A DNA stretch of 64,000 nucleotides, from NCBI RefSeq assembly GCF_022348185.1, contig NZ_JAKRFD010000002.1, forward strand, positions 310,001-374,000, read 5' to 3'. Each line of letters starts with the position of its first letter. Position 1 is the stretch's first letter. The translations under genes and the position numbers were made by a program. Origin of the DNA: Epibacterium sp. Ofav1-8. GTDB lineage: Bacteria > Pseudomonadota > Alphaproteobacteria > Rhodobacterales > Rhodobacteraceae. The notes under the pieces were generated by a model. That model saw only the letters and a list, made by a program, of their open reading frames with translations. It was not told the origin of the DNA and ran no database searches. Below are positions 47,758 through 57,132 of this stretch, piece after piece.

Positions 47758-49158
47758 TCAGCCTGTTACGTCCTTGAGCCGGGCCAGCGTTTCATCCCGG
47801 CCCAGGCAGATCATCATGTCGAAGACCGAAGGCGTTACCGCGCGGCCTGCAAGCACAGCCCGCAGCGGGCCGGCCAATTTGCCAAACTTCGTGTCCTTGG
47901 CCGCGGCAAATTCATTCAGGGCGGCCTCAAGTTCGTCTCGCGACCAGCTAGCATTTTGCAGATGCGGCGTCAATTCTCCCAGTATACCAAGGGATACTGA
48001 ATCAAGCGCTTTTTCCGCCTTCGCATCCCGGTCCAGCGGACGTGAAGCCAGCACAAAATGGGCTTTTTCAAGGAGTTCCGGAAAGGTCTTTGCCCGGTCC
48101 TTGAGGCAATGCATCGCCGCTTCAAGCCCGCGTGACTGTGCGTCACTCAGGGCGGGTTTACCGGCGGCCTCCAGATAGGCTTCGATTTCCTGCCGCAGCG
48201 CAGCATCCTCAGCGATTGCAATATGTTGGCCGCAGAGGTTCTCCAGCTTCTTGGTGTCAAACCGGGCCGGGCTCTTGCCGATTCCGCTCAGGTCGAACCA
48301 CTCTTTGGCCTGCGCGTCGGTGAAGAATTCGTCATCGCCATGCGCCCAGCCGAGCCGCGCCAGGTAGTTGCGCATGCCCGCCGCCGGATAGCCCATCGCC
48401 TGGTATTCCTGCGCGCCGAGCGCCCCGTGGCGTTTCGACAATTTTTTACCATCCGGTCCATGAATGAGCGGGATATGCGCCCAGACCGGCACCTGCCAGC
48501 CCATGGCCTCGTAGATCATCATCTGGCGGGCGGCGTTCATCAGGTGGTCATCGCCGCGGATCACATGGGTCACGCCCATGTCGTGATCGTCGACGACAAC
48601 GGCCAGCATATAGACCGGCGTGCCGTCGGAGCGCAGAAGGATCATGTCATCCAGTTGCGCATTTTTGAGGGTCACATCGCCCTGAACCTCGTCGCGAATG
48701 ACGGTCTCGCCGTCCTTGGGCGCCTTGATGCGGATCGCAAAGGGGGCGTCCGGATGTTCGGATTCGGCGGCGTCGCGCCAGGGCGAGCGGAACAGGGTGG
48801 ATTTGCCCTCGGCCTTGGCGGCCTCGCGGAAGGCGGCGATTTCGTCCTGCGTGGAGAAACACTTGTACGCCTTGCCCTCGGCCAGAAGCTGATGCGCGAC
48901 CTCTGCGTGACGCGCCGCGCCCGCGGCCTGGCTCACCACCTCGCCGTCGTGATCAAGCCCGAGCCAGCGCATGCCTTGCAGGATGGCGGCGGTGGCCTCC
49001 GGGGTGGAACGCTCCCGGTCGGTGTCCTCGATCCGCAACAGGAACTTGCCGCCACGCCCGCGTGCATAGAGCCAGTTGAACAGCGCGGTGCGCGCGCCGC
49101 CGATGTGCAAAAAGCCGGTGGGCGAGGGGGCGAAACGGGTGACGACCGGTTGGGACAT
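47758..49158 (-). CDS. gltX: Glutamate--tRNA ligase
   Basis: A 466-residue class I aminoacyl-tRNA synthetase. The HIGH motif reads HIGG at residues 18-21 in [19 protein letters not shown], and the KMSKS motif reads KLSKR in [15 protein letters not shown]. Alphaproteobacteria often have two GltX paralogues (one charging tRNA-Gln); this alone does not show which one this is. It is divergent from comEC, 79 bases apart. Confidence 0.95.
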   Translation of the reverse strand: MSQPVVTRFAPSPTGFLHIGGARTALFNWLYARGRGGKFLLRIEDTDRERSTPEATAAILQGMRWLGLDHDGEVVSQAAGAARHAEVAHQLLAEGKAYKCFSTQDEIAAFREAAKAEGKSTLFRSPWRDAAESEHPDAPFAIRIKAPKDGETVIRDEVQGDVTLKNAQLDDMILLRSDGTPVYMLAVVVDDHDMGVTHVIRGDDHLMNAARQMMIYEAMGWQVPVWAHIPLIHGPDGKKLSKRHGALGAQEYQAMGYPAAGMRNYLARLGWAHGDDEFFTDAQAKEWFDLSGIGKSPARFDTKKLENLCGQHIAIAEDAALRQEIEAYLEAAGKPALSDAQSRGLEAAMHCLKDRAKTFPELLEKAHFVLASRPLDRDAKAEKALDSVSLGILGELTPHLQNASWSRDELEAALNEFAAAKDTKFGKLAGPLRAVLAGRAVTPSVFDMMICLGRDETLARLKDVTG

Positions 49159-49237
49159 GTGGGGTATTTACCTTTTGGAAACCTTGAGGGTTCAACGTTT
49201 GACGCCTGTGTACCGAGCCAGAAGGCAGGGAGCAAGC

Positions 49238-51259
49238 GTGCGCATTCTCGGCGCCCTTGATACAATGCTACAGCTCCAGCGGGGACATCTGTTTCCCTGG
49301 GTGCCGGTGTGTTTTGGCCTTGGCATCGGGCTCTATTTCCGCCTCGCACAGGAACCCTCCGTGTCGATCTATGCGGGCGTGCTTGGCGTCTCGCTGGGGC
49401 TGGGTCTGTGCGCGCGGCGCGGCGATGGGCTGGGACTGCTGGCGGCGGCGCTGGTTCTGGTCGGCCTCGGCTTTTGCTACATGGGCGCGCGCGCGCATCA
49501 GGTCGGCGCGCCGGTACTGTCGTTTCGCTATTACGGCGCGGTGGAGGGGCAGGTGCTCAAGGTCGACAGATCCGCCTCTGACGCCATGCGGATCACGCTG
49601 GGACATGTGCGGCTGGATGATGTGTCGCCTGCGCGCACGCCGGGACGGGTGCGGATTTCGCTGTTTGATGGCACCGCGCCGGAGCCCGGGTCCTGGGTGA
49701 TGACCACCGCGCATCTGTCGCCGCCGCAAGGCCCGGCCGAGCCCGGCGGCTTTGATTTTCGGCGTCACGCCTGGTTTCTGGGGCTCGGGGCGGTGGGCTA
49801 CAGCCGCGTGCCCGTATTGCGCAGCGCCCCGCCGGAGATGCTCCCGATCGCCAGCCTGCGCGTCCGGGTGTCAGACTGGGTGCGCGCCGCACTGCCAGAG
49901 CGCACCGGCGGCGTAGCAGCCGCCCTTGTTACCGGTGATCGCGCCCATGTGCCGCGCCAGGTGACCGAAGACTTGCGCGCCAGCAATCTGGCGCATCTGC
50001 TGGCCATATCCGGTTTGCACATGGGGCTGTTTGCCGGCGTGATCTTTGCCAGCCTGCGGCGGGCGTTTGCGCTGTGGCCCTCTGTTGCGCTGCGGTGGCC
50101 CGTCAAGAAGATCTCCGCTGCCGTCGCCCTGCTGGCGAGCTTTGGCTATCTGCTCTTGTCGGGGGCCAATGTCGCCACCGAACGGGCGTTCCTGATGGTG
50201 GCGGTGATGCTGGTGGCGGTGCTTCTGGACCGGCGGGCCATTTCCGTGCGCGCGGTCGCCTTTGCGGCGGTGCTGGTGTTGCTGCGCCGCCCCGAAAGCC
50301 TGCTGAGCGCCGGGTTCCAGATGAGCTTTGCCGCCACATTGGCCCTGGTGGTGGTGTTTCAGGCGGTGCAGCCGGTGTTTCGTCCCGGGCGCGGGGGCGC
50401 GTTGGGCAGTGCCGCACGCTGGATTGCCGCGCTGGTTGTCTCCTCGCTGGTAGCGGGGTTGGCGACGGCCCCCTTTGGAGCGGCGCATTTCAACATGATC
50501 TCGCATTACGGGCTGATTGCGAATCTCGCGGCCGTACCTGTGATGGGCGCGGTGGTGGTGCCGGGCGCGGTGCTGGCGATCTGCCTGGCGCCGTTTGGAG
50601 CCGGCGCAGTTGGATTCTGGATCATGTCGCAGGGGATCAGCTGGATTTTGACCGTCGCTGACACCGTTGCCGGCTGGCCCGGTGCCCGCGGGCAGGTGGT
50701 TGCGCCAGAGCCGTGGATGTTGCCGGTGCTGGTCATGGGCGCATTGCTGGTGCTCTTGTGGCAGGGGCGGTTGCGCTGGGTTGGACTTGCGCCCATCGGC
50801 GTGGCGCTGTTCTTCTGGCCCTCTTCGCCGCGCCCCGCGGTTCTGATCTCGGCCGATGGCGGTCTGGTCGGCGTGATGACATCCGAGGGGCGCGCCCTGT
50901 CGCGCCCGCGTGGCAAGAGTTTCGTCGCCGGGATCTGGCTGGAAAACGACGGCGATGGTGCGGATCAGGCGCAGGCCTTTGCCCGGATGGCGTCCGGGCA
51001 GACGGAGAAGGTACTTGAGTTTCAAGCGGTTGGGCGCCGGTTTGTGCATGTCCTGGGCAAAACCGGCCTCAGCCAATGGCAAAAGAGTTGCGCGCCGGAG
51101 GAGGTGATCGTGCTCTCGGTCGAGGCGGAGCCCCCGGAGGGGGAATGCCTGTGGCTCACGCCCCGGGCCCTGCGCGACACCGGCAGCATCGCCTATACTC
51201 AAGACGGCGAGAGGATCACGGCCAATGCAGGCGTGCATCGGTTATGGTCCGCGCGGTAA
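49238..51259 (+). CDS. comEC: ComEC/Rec2-type DNA uptake channel
   Basis: A 673-residue polytopic inner-membrane protein that moves single-stranded DNA into the cytoplasm in natural transformation. It has N-terminal membrane helices, a DUF4131-like region (GQVLKVDR, FRRHAWFLGLGAVGYSR) and the Competence domain from about residue 220 (HLLAISGLHMGLFAGVIF, then LLSGANVATERAFLMV). No C-terminal metallo-hydrolase domain is complete. GTG 49238, after AGGGAG, is preferred; ATG 49265 is later and an open frame also continues upstream antisense to gltX. Confidence 0.88.
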   Translation: MRILGALDTMLQLQRGHLFPWVPVCFGLGIGLYFRLAQEPSVSIYAGVLGVSLGLGLCARRGDGLGLLAAALVLVGLGFCYMGARAHQVGAPVLSFRYYGAVEGQVLKVDRSASDAMRITLGHVRLDDVSPARTPGRVRISLFDGTAPEPGSWVMTTAHLSPPQGPAEPGGFDFRRHAWFLGLGAVGYSRVPVLRSAPPEMLPIASLRVRVSDWVRAALPERTGGVAAALVTGDRAHVPRQVTEDLRASNLAHLLAISGLHMGLFAGVIFASLRRAFALWPSVALRWPVKKISAAVALLASFGYLLLSGANVATERAFLMVAVMLVAVLLDRRAISVRAVAFAAVLVLLRRPESLLSAGFQMSFAATLALVVVFQAVQPVFRPGRGGALGSAARWIAALVVSSLVAGLATAPFGAAHFNMISHYGLIANLAAVPVMGAVVVPGAVLAICLAPFGAGAVGFWIMSQGISWILTVADTVAGWPGARGQVVAPEPWMLPVLVMGALLVLLWQGRLRWVGLAPIGVALFFWPSSPRPAVLISADGGLVGVMTSEGRALSRPRGKSFVAGIWLENDGDGADQAQAFARMASGQTEKVLEFQAVGRRFVHVLGKTGLSQWQKSCAPEEVIVLSVEAEPPEGECLWLTPRALRDTGSIAYTQDGERITANAGVHRLWSAR

Positions 51260-51260
51260 C

Positions 51261-51299
51261 AAAAAACGCCCGGCAGCAAGGCATGCAACCGGGCGTTTT
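51261..51299. terminator. Bidirectional terminator between comEC and lexA
   Basis: AAAACGCCCGG pairs with CCGGGCGTTTT around a 15-base loop between the convergent comEC and lexA genes. Confidence 0.9.
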
Positions 51300-51327
51300 C
51301 AAGCCTGTTTGAGCGGGTGTGCCCCGA

Positions 51328-52026
51328 TCAATAGGTGCGGATCAGACCCACAAGGCGCCCCTGGACCTTCACCTGATCCTCCGCATAGCTGCGGGTCGGA
51401 TAGGCCGGGTTGGCGGCGTGCAGTTCGATCATGCCGCCCTTGCGCTCATAGCGTTTGAGCGTCGCCTCATGCCCTTCGACAAGGGCCACGATAATATCGC
51501 CATTATCGGCCGCATCGGTTTCGCGGATCACAACCACATCGCCATCGTTGATGCCCGCATCAATCATGGAATCGCCGCGCACCTCCAATGCGTAATGCTG
51601 ACCGGCGCTGGACAGCATCGCATTGGGCACCGCCACATGGGCCGCGGCCTGGCTGATCGCCTCGATCGGCACACCGGCGGCGATGCGCCCCATCACGGCG
51701 AGTTCCGTGGCGCCGGAATCCGCCACCGGTTTCAGCTCCGCTTGTGGCGCGTCCTGATCCTTGCCCCCCTCGATCACCGTGGGCTGGAACCCGTCTGCGC
51801 TGCCACCGAGGCTGTCGGGCAGGCGGATCACCTCGATCGCGCGGGCGCGGTGGGCGAGGCGACGGATAAAGCCGCGTTCCTCCAGCGCCGTGATCAGGCG
51901 GTGAATGCCGGATTTGGAGCGCAGATCCAGCGCGGTTTTCATCTCGTCAAAACTGGGCGGGACGCCGTCCTTTTGCAGACGGTTGTGAATAAACTCCAAA
52001 AGCTGAAGCTGCTTTTTCGTCAGCAT
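51328..52026 (-). CDS. lexA: LexA repressor
   Basis: A 232-residue SOS repressor. Residues 1-65 form the winged helix DNA-binding domain ([20 protein letters not shown], split, then [10 protein letters not shown]). Self-cleavage elements are intact: A117-G118 in [11 protein letters not shown], catalytic S153 in GDSMIDAG and K191 in EATLKRY. Its own GTTC-N7-GTTC box lies 34 bases upstream at 52060-52074. It follows moeA on the same strand. Confidence 0.96.
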   Translation of the reverse strand: MLTKKQLQLLEFIHNRLQKDGVPPSFDEMKTALDLRSKSGIHRLITALEERGFIRRLAHRARAIEVIRLPDSLGGSADGFQPTVIEGGKDQDAPQAELKPVADSGATELAVMGRIAAGVPIEAISQAAAHVAVPNAMLSSAGQHYALEVRGDSMIDAGINDGDVVVIRETDAADNGDIIVALVEGHEATLKRYERKGGMIELHAANPAYPTRSYAEDQVKVQGRLVGLIRTY

Positions 52027-52059
52027 AGCTGTCCCCTCTGCACGATGCCTTTTGTTTAT

Positions 52060-52074
52060 GTTCTATTCATGTTC
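52060..52074 (-). promoter_or_regulatory. LexA (SOS) box of lexA
   Basis: GTTC-TATTCAT-GTTC (read on the plus strand; GAAC-N7-GAAC toward lexA) is an exact SOS box 34 bases before the lexA start, indicating autoregulation. Confidence 0.9.
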
Positions 52075-52112
52075 CCGTTTTGTGTCAACCGCTCGGGTCA
52101 TAACGGGAACAT
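52069..52112. promoter_or_regulatory. Inverted repeat overlapping the lexA SOS box
   Basis: ATGTTCCCGTT (52069-52079) is repeated in inverse orientation as AACGGGAACAT (52102-52112), 22 bases apart. The left arm contains the distal SOS half-site GTTC, so the second arm supplies an extra GAAC half-site on the moeA side. Confidence 0.6.
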
Positions 52113-52172
52113 AAAAAGCTCAGGTAAGCTGCGATACAGACAGGGATTTCGCCTGAAGCCCTGAGCCGCGCG

Positions 52173-53345
52173 TCAGAGGGAGAGGAAATCGACAGGCTCA
52201 CCGATTTCGCGGGCCGGGTCATGCGGCGGGCGCACGATCAGGGCTTCGGCCTGGGCCAGAACCGAGAGCAGAGAGCTGTCCTGACTGTCAAAGGCCTGCA
52301 GGCCCGTGTCCTGCCATGTGGCGCGCATATAGTGCTGACGGGGTCCGTTGGCGGGCAGGGCCGCTGCCAGTGGCGCGGTGGAGAGCTTCTCTGCCGCTGT
52401 TGGCAGGCCCAGCATGGCCTGCAGCATCGGCACCACAAAGACCCGACCGCAGATCATGGCGGAGACCGGATTGCCCGGCAGCCCCACCATCGCGCCCGCC
52501 CCCATGCGCCCCGCCATCAGCGGTTTGCCGGGGCGCATCGCAACCTTGTAGAACGCACGCTCCATGCCGAGGCTTTCGGCCACCCCCGCAACCAGATCAT
52601 GATCACCGACCGAGGCTCCACCGATGGTCACGATCAGATCTGCATCTTGCGCCAACCCAAAGGCGGTACGCAGCGAGGCATCGGTGTCGCGCGCGATCGG
52701 CAGCATACGCACCTCGGCGCCGTGCTCTTCGAGCATCGCCTTAAGGCCAAAGGTGTTGGAGACGATGATCTGATCCGGGCCAGGCACCTCGCCGGGCATC
52801 ACCAGCTCATCCCCGGTGGACATCAGCGCCACCACGGGGCGACGGCGCACCGGCACCTCGGCAATGTTCATCGCCGCCAGGAGCGCGATATCAGCAGGGC
52901 GCAACAAGCGCGGGGCGTCGACGGTCTGACCGGTGCGAAAATCACGGCCCCGATCGCGGATATTGGCATTGCCCCCCGGATCATCGGTGATGGTGATGAG
53001 ATCGCCCTTACGGTCCACATCTTCCTGAATGACCACAAAACTTGCGCCGTCCGGCACCGGCGCTCCGGTAAAGATCCGCACCGCCTGACCCGCACCGACC
53101 CGGCCCTGAAACCCATGTCCGGCAGCGGCCTCGCCGATCACCTTGAACATCGCATGCAGCTCCACCTCGGCGGCATTCACCGCATAGCCATCCATGGCGG
53201 AGGCATCAAAGGGCGGCTGATCGCGCCCTGCGGTGACGGACTGTGCCAGCACACGGCCCGCCGCTTGCGCCAAGGGGACGGTCTCGACATCTACGGCAGA
53301 GACAAGATCAAGCAGCGCGGCGCGGGCCTCGGAGACGGAGATCAT
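52173..53345 (-). CDS. moeA: Molybdopterin molybdotransferase
   Basis: A 390-residue enzyme that inserts molybdate into molybdopterin. Visible segments are the AMDGYAV motif, PVPDGASFVVIQEDV, MSTGDELVMPG and GGASVGDHDLV near the molybdate-binding site. It starts 3 bases after the moaC stop and precedes lexA by 146 bases. The link of Mo-cofactor genes to the trp genes is positional. Confidence 0.93.
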   Translation of the reverse strand: MISVSEARAALLDLVSAVDVETVPLAQAAGRVLAQSVTAGRDQPPFDASAMDGYAVNAAEVELHAMFKVIGEAAAGHGFQGRVGAGQAVRIFTGAPVPDGASFVVIQEDVDRKGDLITITDDPGGNANIRDRGRDFRTGQTVDAPRLLRPADIALLAAMNIAEVPVRRRPVVALMSTGDELVMPGEVPGPDQIIVSNTFGLKAMLEEHGAEVRMLPIARDTDASLRTAFGLAQDADLIVTIGGASVGDHDLVAGVAESLGMERAFYKVAMRPGKPLMAGRMGAGAMVGLPGNPVSAMICGRVFVVPMLQAMLGLPTAAEKLSTAPLAAALPANGPRQHYMRATWQDTGLQAFDSQDSSLLSVLAQAEALIVRPPHDPAREIGEPVDFLSL

Positions 53346-53348
53346 CGG

Positions 53349-53819
53349 TTACGCCTCGTAACGGCCGGATTTGCCGCCGTCTTTCAGCAGCACGCGGATG
53401 CCGCCGATTTCCATTGCCTTGTCCACCGCCTTGGCCATGTCATAGACCGTGAGGCAGGCGGTGGAGACGGCTGTCAGGGCCTCCATCTCGACACCGGTCT
53501 GGCCGGTGGTCTTGACGGTGCCCTCAACCCGCACGCCCGGAAGGTCGGGGTCGAGGGTCAGCTCCACTGTGACCTTGGTGATCGGCAGCGGATGGCAGAG
53601 CGGGATCAGCTCGGCTGTTTTCTTGGCCCCCATGATCCCGGCAAGACGCGCAACCGACAGCACATCGCCCTTCTTGGCGCGGCCTTCGGCGATGATGTCA
53701 TAGGTCTCCTGCGCCATGCGAATATGGCCCTCGGCAACGGCGATGCGGGCGGTCACATCCTTGTCGGAGACATCCACCATATGGGCGTCGCCCTTCTGGT
53801 CAAAATGGGTCAGGGACAT
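53349..53819 (-). CDS. moaC: Cyclic pyranopterin monophosphate synthase
   Basis: A 156-residue enzyme of the first step of molybdenum cofactor synthesis, acting with Moa[21 protein letters not shown] and [10 protein letters not shown] are the family's active-site signatures. It starts 12 bases after trpC (ribosome binding site GAGGAGCTC) and ends 3 bases before moeA, so it belongs to the trp-moa-moe run. Confidence 0.94.
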   Translation of the reverse strand: MSLTHFDQKGDAHMVDVSDKDVTARIAVAEGHIRMAQETYDIIAEGRAKKGDVLSVARLAGIMGAKKTAELIPLCHPLPITKVTVELTLDPDLPGVRVEGTVKTTGQTGVEMEALTAVSTACLTVYDMAKAVDKAMEIGGIRVLLKDGGKSGRYEA

Positions 53820-53831
53820 GGGCAGAGCTCC

Positions 53832-54641
53832 TCAGACGCCGGGCACAAGCGGGTTGGCGAGCAGTTCTCGGGTGGCGGCGGCCACGTCCTCCCGCCGCAT
53901 CAGGCTCTCACCAATCAGGAAGCTGCGCGCGCCGTAGCGGGCCATATCCGAGAGATCCTCGGGCGTGGACAGGCCGCTTTCGCAGACGATGGACCGTTCC
54001 GGCGGCACCAGACGCGACAGGTGGCGGGTGGTGTCGAGCGTGGTCTCAAAGGTCTTGAGGTTGCGGTTGTTGATGCCCATCAGACGCGATTTCAGATGGC
54101 AGGCGCGTTCCAGCTCCTCTTCGTTATGGACCTCCAGCAGCACATCCATGCCCCAGTCAAAGGCGCAGGCTTCCAGTTCTGCCGCCTGGGCGTCGCTCAC
54201 CGATGCAAGGATGATCAGGATGCAGTCGGCCCCCAGCGCGCGGGCCTCGGCGACCTGATAGGTGTCATACATGAAATCCTTGCGCAAACAGGGCAGGTCG
54301 CAGGCGGCGCGGGCCTCCACCAGATAGTCCTTGCCACCCTGAAAGCTCGGCGTGTCCGTCAGCACCGACAGGCAGGCGGCACCGCCATCGGCATAGGCTT
54401 TGGCAAGCGTGGCAGGGTCGAAGTCGGCGCGGATCAACCCTTTGGAGGGGCTGGCTTTCTTGATCTCGGCAATCAGCCCGTAGCCCTCGTGGGTGGCCTG
54501 GATCAGACGGTCCGCAAAGCCGCGCACCGGATCGGCACTGCGGGCCTCGGCCTCCACATCGGCAAGCGGTTTGGCGGCCTTGTCGGCGGCCACTTCTTCG
54601 AGTTTGTAGGCTTTGATTTTATCGAGGATGGTCTCAGACAT
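53832..54641 (-). CDS. trpC: Indole-3-glycerol-phosphate synthase
   Basis: A 269-residue beta/alpha-barrel enzyme of tryptophan synthesis. [19 protein letters not shown] carries the catalytic lysine, [12 protein letters not shown] and [11 protein letters not shown] follow, and the barrel ends [12 protein letters not shown] 54641 lies inside the last codons of ung, with an 8-base overlap, and is preceded by GGGAG, so it is translationally coupled to ung. Confidence 0.95.
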   Translation of the reverse strand: MSETILDKIKAYKLEEVAADKAAKPLADVEAEARSADPVRGFADRLIQATHEGYGLIAEIKKASPSKGLIRADFDPATLAKAYADGGAACLSVLTDTPSFQGGKDYLVEARAACDLPCLRKDFMYDTYQVAEARALGADCILIILASVSDAQAAELEACAFDWGMDVLLEVHNEEELERACHLKSRLMGINNRNLKTFETTLDTTRHLSRLVPPERSIVCESGLSTPEDLSDMARYGARSFLIGESLMRREDVAAATRELLANPLVPGV

Positions 54642-55338
54642 CGAAGAGGCTCCCTTGAGAACTGCGTGGGGCGGCCCACGAAATAGGCTGCTCGCCGCGG
54701 GCGGAGAGCCAGTCATTGATCCGTGTAAACGGACGCGATCCAAAAAAGCCGCGCCGCGCCGACAGGGGCGAAGGATGGGCCGTCTTCAGGATCAGGTGAT
54801 CGCCGGGACGGATGTGTTTTGCTAGCGCCTGCGCCTGGTTGCCCCAGAGGACATAGGCCGTCGGGCGGCGAGAGCTATGATCCAGCACCTGATGTGCAAG
54901 CTCCTGCCAGCCGAGTTTCTTGTGGCCATTGGCGTCGCCCGCAGGCACCGAGAGCACCGTATTGAGCAAAAGCACGCCCTGCGCGGCCCAAGGGCGCAGA
55001 TCGCCGGTGTCTGGGCAGCAGCCGATGTCGTCGCGCATCTCCTGATAGATATTGCGCAACGATCGGGGCAGGGGTGTCACATCGGGTTCGACCGAAAAGG
55101 ACAGCCCATGGGCGTGACCCGGCGTGGGATAGGGGTCCTGACCGAGGATCACCACGCGGGTGGCCTCTGGCGGGGTCAGTTCAAGGGCGGCAAACCGCTG
55201 ATGCGCAGGCGGCAGGATCTGCCGCGTGTCTTCCGCCAGCTTTACCTCGATCAAGGGCCACTGGGTCTGAAAGAACGGCAAGTCCGCCCAGCCCCCGACC
55301 GCAGGTCGCAGGGCTGAGGCGTGGTCTTGCGGGGCCAT
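54634..55338 (-). CDS. ung: Uracil-DNA glycosylase, family 1
   Basis: A 234-residue repair enzyme that removes uracil from DNA. The water-activating motif reads GQDPYP (residues 66-71, Asp 68), where most UDGs have GQDPYH, and [17 protein letters not shown] (His 188) is the minor-groove motif. Its start overlaps the trpD stop by one base (TGATG) and its stop overlaps trpC by 8 bases, so it is fully embedded in the trp operon. The His-to-Pro change is a variant in the motif end, not in the catalytic Asp. Confidence 0.93.
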   Translation of the reverse strand: MAPQDHASALRPAVGGWADLPFFQTQWPLIEVKLAEDTRQILPPAHQRFAALELTPPEATRVVILGQDPYPTPGHAHGLSFSVEPDVTPLPRSLRNIYQEMRDDIGCCPDTGDLRPWAAQGVLLLNTVLSVPAGDANGHKKLGWQELAHQVLDHSSRRPTAYVLWGNQAQALAKHIRPGDHLILKTAHPSPLSARRGFFGSRPFTRINDWLSARGEQPISWAAPRSSQGSLFDV

Positions 55339-56360
55339 CAGGCGGCCTCCGAGGTGATCCGTGCAACCGCCGTGACCTTGCCGAGGGCGGCACCGCTGTC
55401 GATGCTTTCGGCGGCACGTTCCGCGCCTTCCTTGAGCGAGGACACCGTGCCCGCAACCACCTGCGCGGCGGCGGAGTTGAGCAGCACCGCGTCACGATAG
55501 GCCGAGGGCGCACCGTTCAAAAGCGCGCGAAACGCCTCGGCATTCTCGGCGGGGGTGCCACCCACGATCGCCTCAAAGGGATGTTCGGGCAGACCGGCTT
55601 CTTCGGGGTGGATCTCGAATTCGGAAATGCTGCCGTCTTCACCAAGCCCCGCAACCCAGCTGACGCCGGTGATGGTCAGCTCGTCGGTGCCGTCCGATCC
55701 ATGCACCAGCCATGCCTTTTCAGAGCCGAGCTGTTGCAGGGTTTCCGCCATCGGGCGGATCAGGTCGCGGCTGAAGGCCCCGGTGAGCTGGCGTTTGACA
55801 CCCGCCGGATTGGTCAGCGGGCCGAGGATGTTGAAAATCGTCCGCGTGCCCAGTTCCTGACGGGTGGGCATCACATGGGCAATCGCCGGGTGATGCATAG
55901 GCGCCATCATGAAACAGATGCCTGCTTCTTTCAGTGATTTTTCAACCACTTTCGGGCCGACCATGACCTGTATACCCATTTCGGTCAGCGCATCTGCCGC
56001 ACCGGATTTCGAAGACAGATTGCGATTGCCGTGTTTGGCCACAGGCACGCCGGTGCCCGCCACCACAAAGGCCGTCGCGGTGGAGATATTAAGCGTGCCC
56101 TTGCCATCGCCACCGGTGCCGACAATGTCCATCGCCCCCGCAGGCGCGGTGACCTTGTTGCATTTGGCGCGCATCACGGCGGCAGCGGCGGCATATTCAT
56201 CCACCGTCTCGCCCCGGGTGCGCAGGGCCATCAGCAGGCCGCCGATCTGGCTTGGGGTGGCCTCGCCATTGAACAGCGCGGCAAAGGCGGTTTCGGCTTC
56301 GGTACGGGTCAGGGCGCGATCTGCGGCCAGACCGATCAGAGGTTTCAGCGCATCACTCAT
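55338..56360 (-). CDS. trpD: Anthranilate phosphoribosyltransferase
   Basis: A 340-residue enzyme transferring phosphoribose to anthranilate. [17 protein letters not shown] binds the phosphoribosyl group, and [17 protein letters not shown] follows. ATG 56360 overlaps the trpG stop by 4 bases (ATGA), and its own stop overlaps ung by 1. Confidence 0.96.
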   Translation of the reverse strand: MSDALKPLIGLAADRALTRTEAETAFAALFNGEATPSQIGGLLMALRTRGETVDEYAAAAAVMRAKCNKVTAPAGAMDIVGTGGDGKGTLNISTATAFVVAGTGVPVAKHGNRNLSSKSGAADALTEMGIQVMVGPKVVEKSLKEAGICFMMAPMHHPAIAHVMPTRQELGTRTIFNILGPLTNPAGVKRQLTGAFSRDLIRPMAETLQQLGSEKAWLVHGSDGTDELTITGVSWVAGLGEDGSISEFEIHPEEAGLPEHPFEAIVGGTPAENAEAFRALLNGAPSAYRDAVLLNSAAAQVVAGTVSSLKEGAERAAESIDSGAALGKVTAVARITSEAA

Positions 56361-56938
56361 GCCGGGACCTTCATCTCATTCAGGAAATTCTGCAGGAGCG
56401 CATGCCCATGCTCGGAGGCGATGGATTCCGGGTGGAACTGAACGCCGTGGATGGGCAGCTCTTTGTGCTGCAGGCCCATGATGGTGCCGTCTTCCAGCTC
56501 TGCGGTGATTTCCAGACAGTCCGGAAAGCTCTCGCGCTCCACCACCAGCGAGTGATAGCGGGTGGCATCGAACGGCGACGGCAGCCCCTTAAAGAGACCC
56601 GTGTCGGTGTGATGCATCTTGCCCATCTTGCCATGCACGATCTCATGACAGCGCACCACCTTGCCCCCAAAGGACTGACCGATGGTCTGATGACCAAGGC
56701 AGACGCCCAACAGCGGCGTGCGGGTTTCGGCGGCGGCTTCGGTCAACGCGAGGCAGATGCCCGCCTGATCGGGGTCGCAGGGGCCGGGGCTCAGCAGGAT
56801 GCCGGCGGGCTTCATCGCCATGGCGTGCTGCACATCCAACGCATCGTTTCGCCAGACCTCGATCTCGGCGCCCAACTCGCCAAGATAATGCACGAGGTTG
56901 TAGGTGAAGGAGTCGTAGTTGTCGATAAGCAGCAACAT
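56357..56938 (-). CDS. trpG: Anthranilate synthase component II (glutamine amidotransferase)
   Basis: A 193-residue class I amidotransferase giving ammonia to TrpE. The catalytic triad is visible: Cys in [15 protein letters not shown] and His/Glu in [12 protein letters not shown] 56938 opens the standard [15 protein letters not shown]; in-frame codons upstream are not family-like. It heads the trpG-trpD-ung-trpC-moaC-moeA run. trpE lies 1.8 kb away beyond an opposite-strand gene. Confidence 0.95.
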   Translation of the reverse strand: MLLLIDNYDSFTYNLVHYLGELGAEIEVWRNDALDVQHAMAMKPAGILLSPGPCDPDQAGICLALTEAAAETRTPLLGVCLGHQTIGQSFGGKVVRCHEIVHGKMGKMHHTDTGLFKGLPSPFDATRYHSLVVERESFPDCLEITAELEDGTIMGLQHKELPIHGVQFHPESIASEHGHALLQNFLNEMKVPA

Positions 56939-57132
56939 CTTGGGACGCTCTTTTAAGGGTGGCGGGCGGGGGCCGCGCCGAGATATAGTGAACGGAACCA
57001 TACATGTTCAGGGATGCGCGGCAGCGTCAAGAGCACATCCGAAATGCCGACGGGCATGAGGAGCAGGTGCCAACTGCCGAGGCCCCGGCATAAGGGCAAA
57101 AGAACGGGCACAGGCGAGAGGGCGAAACAGGC

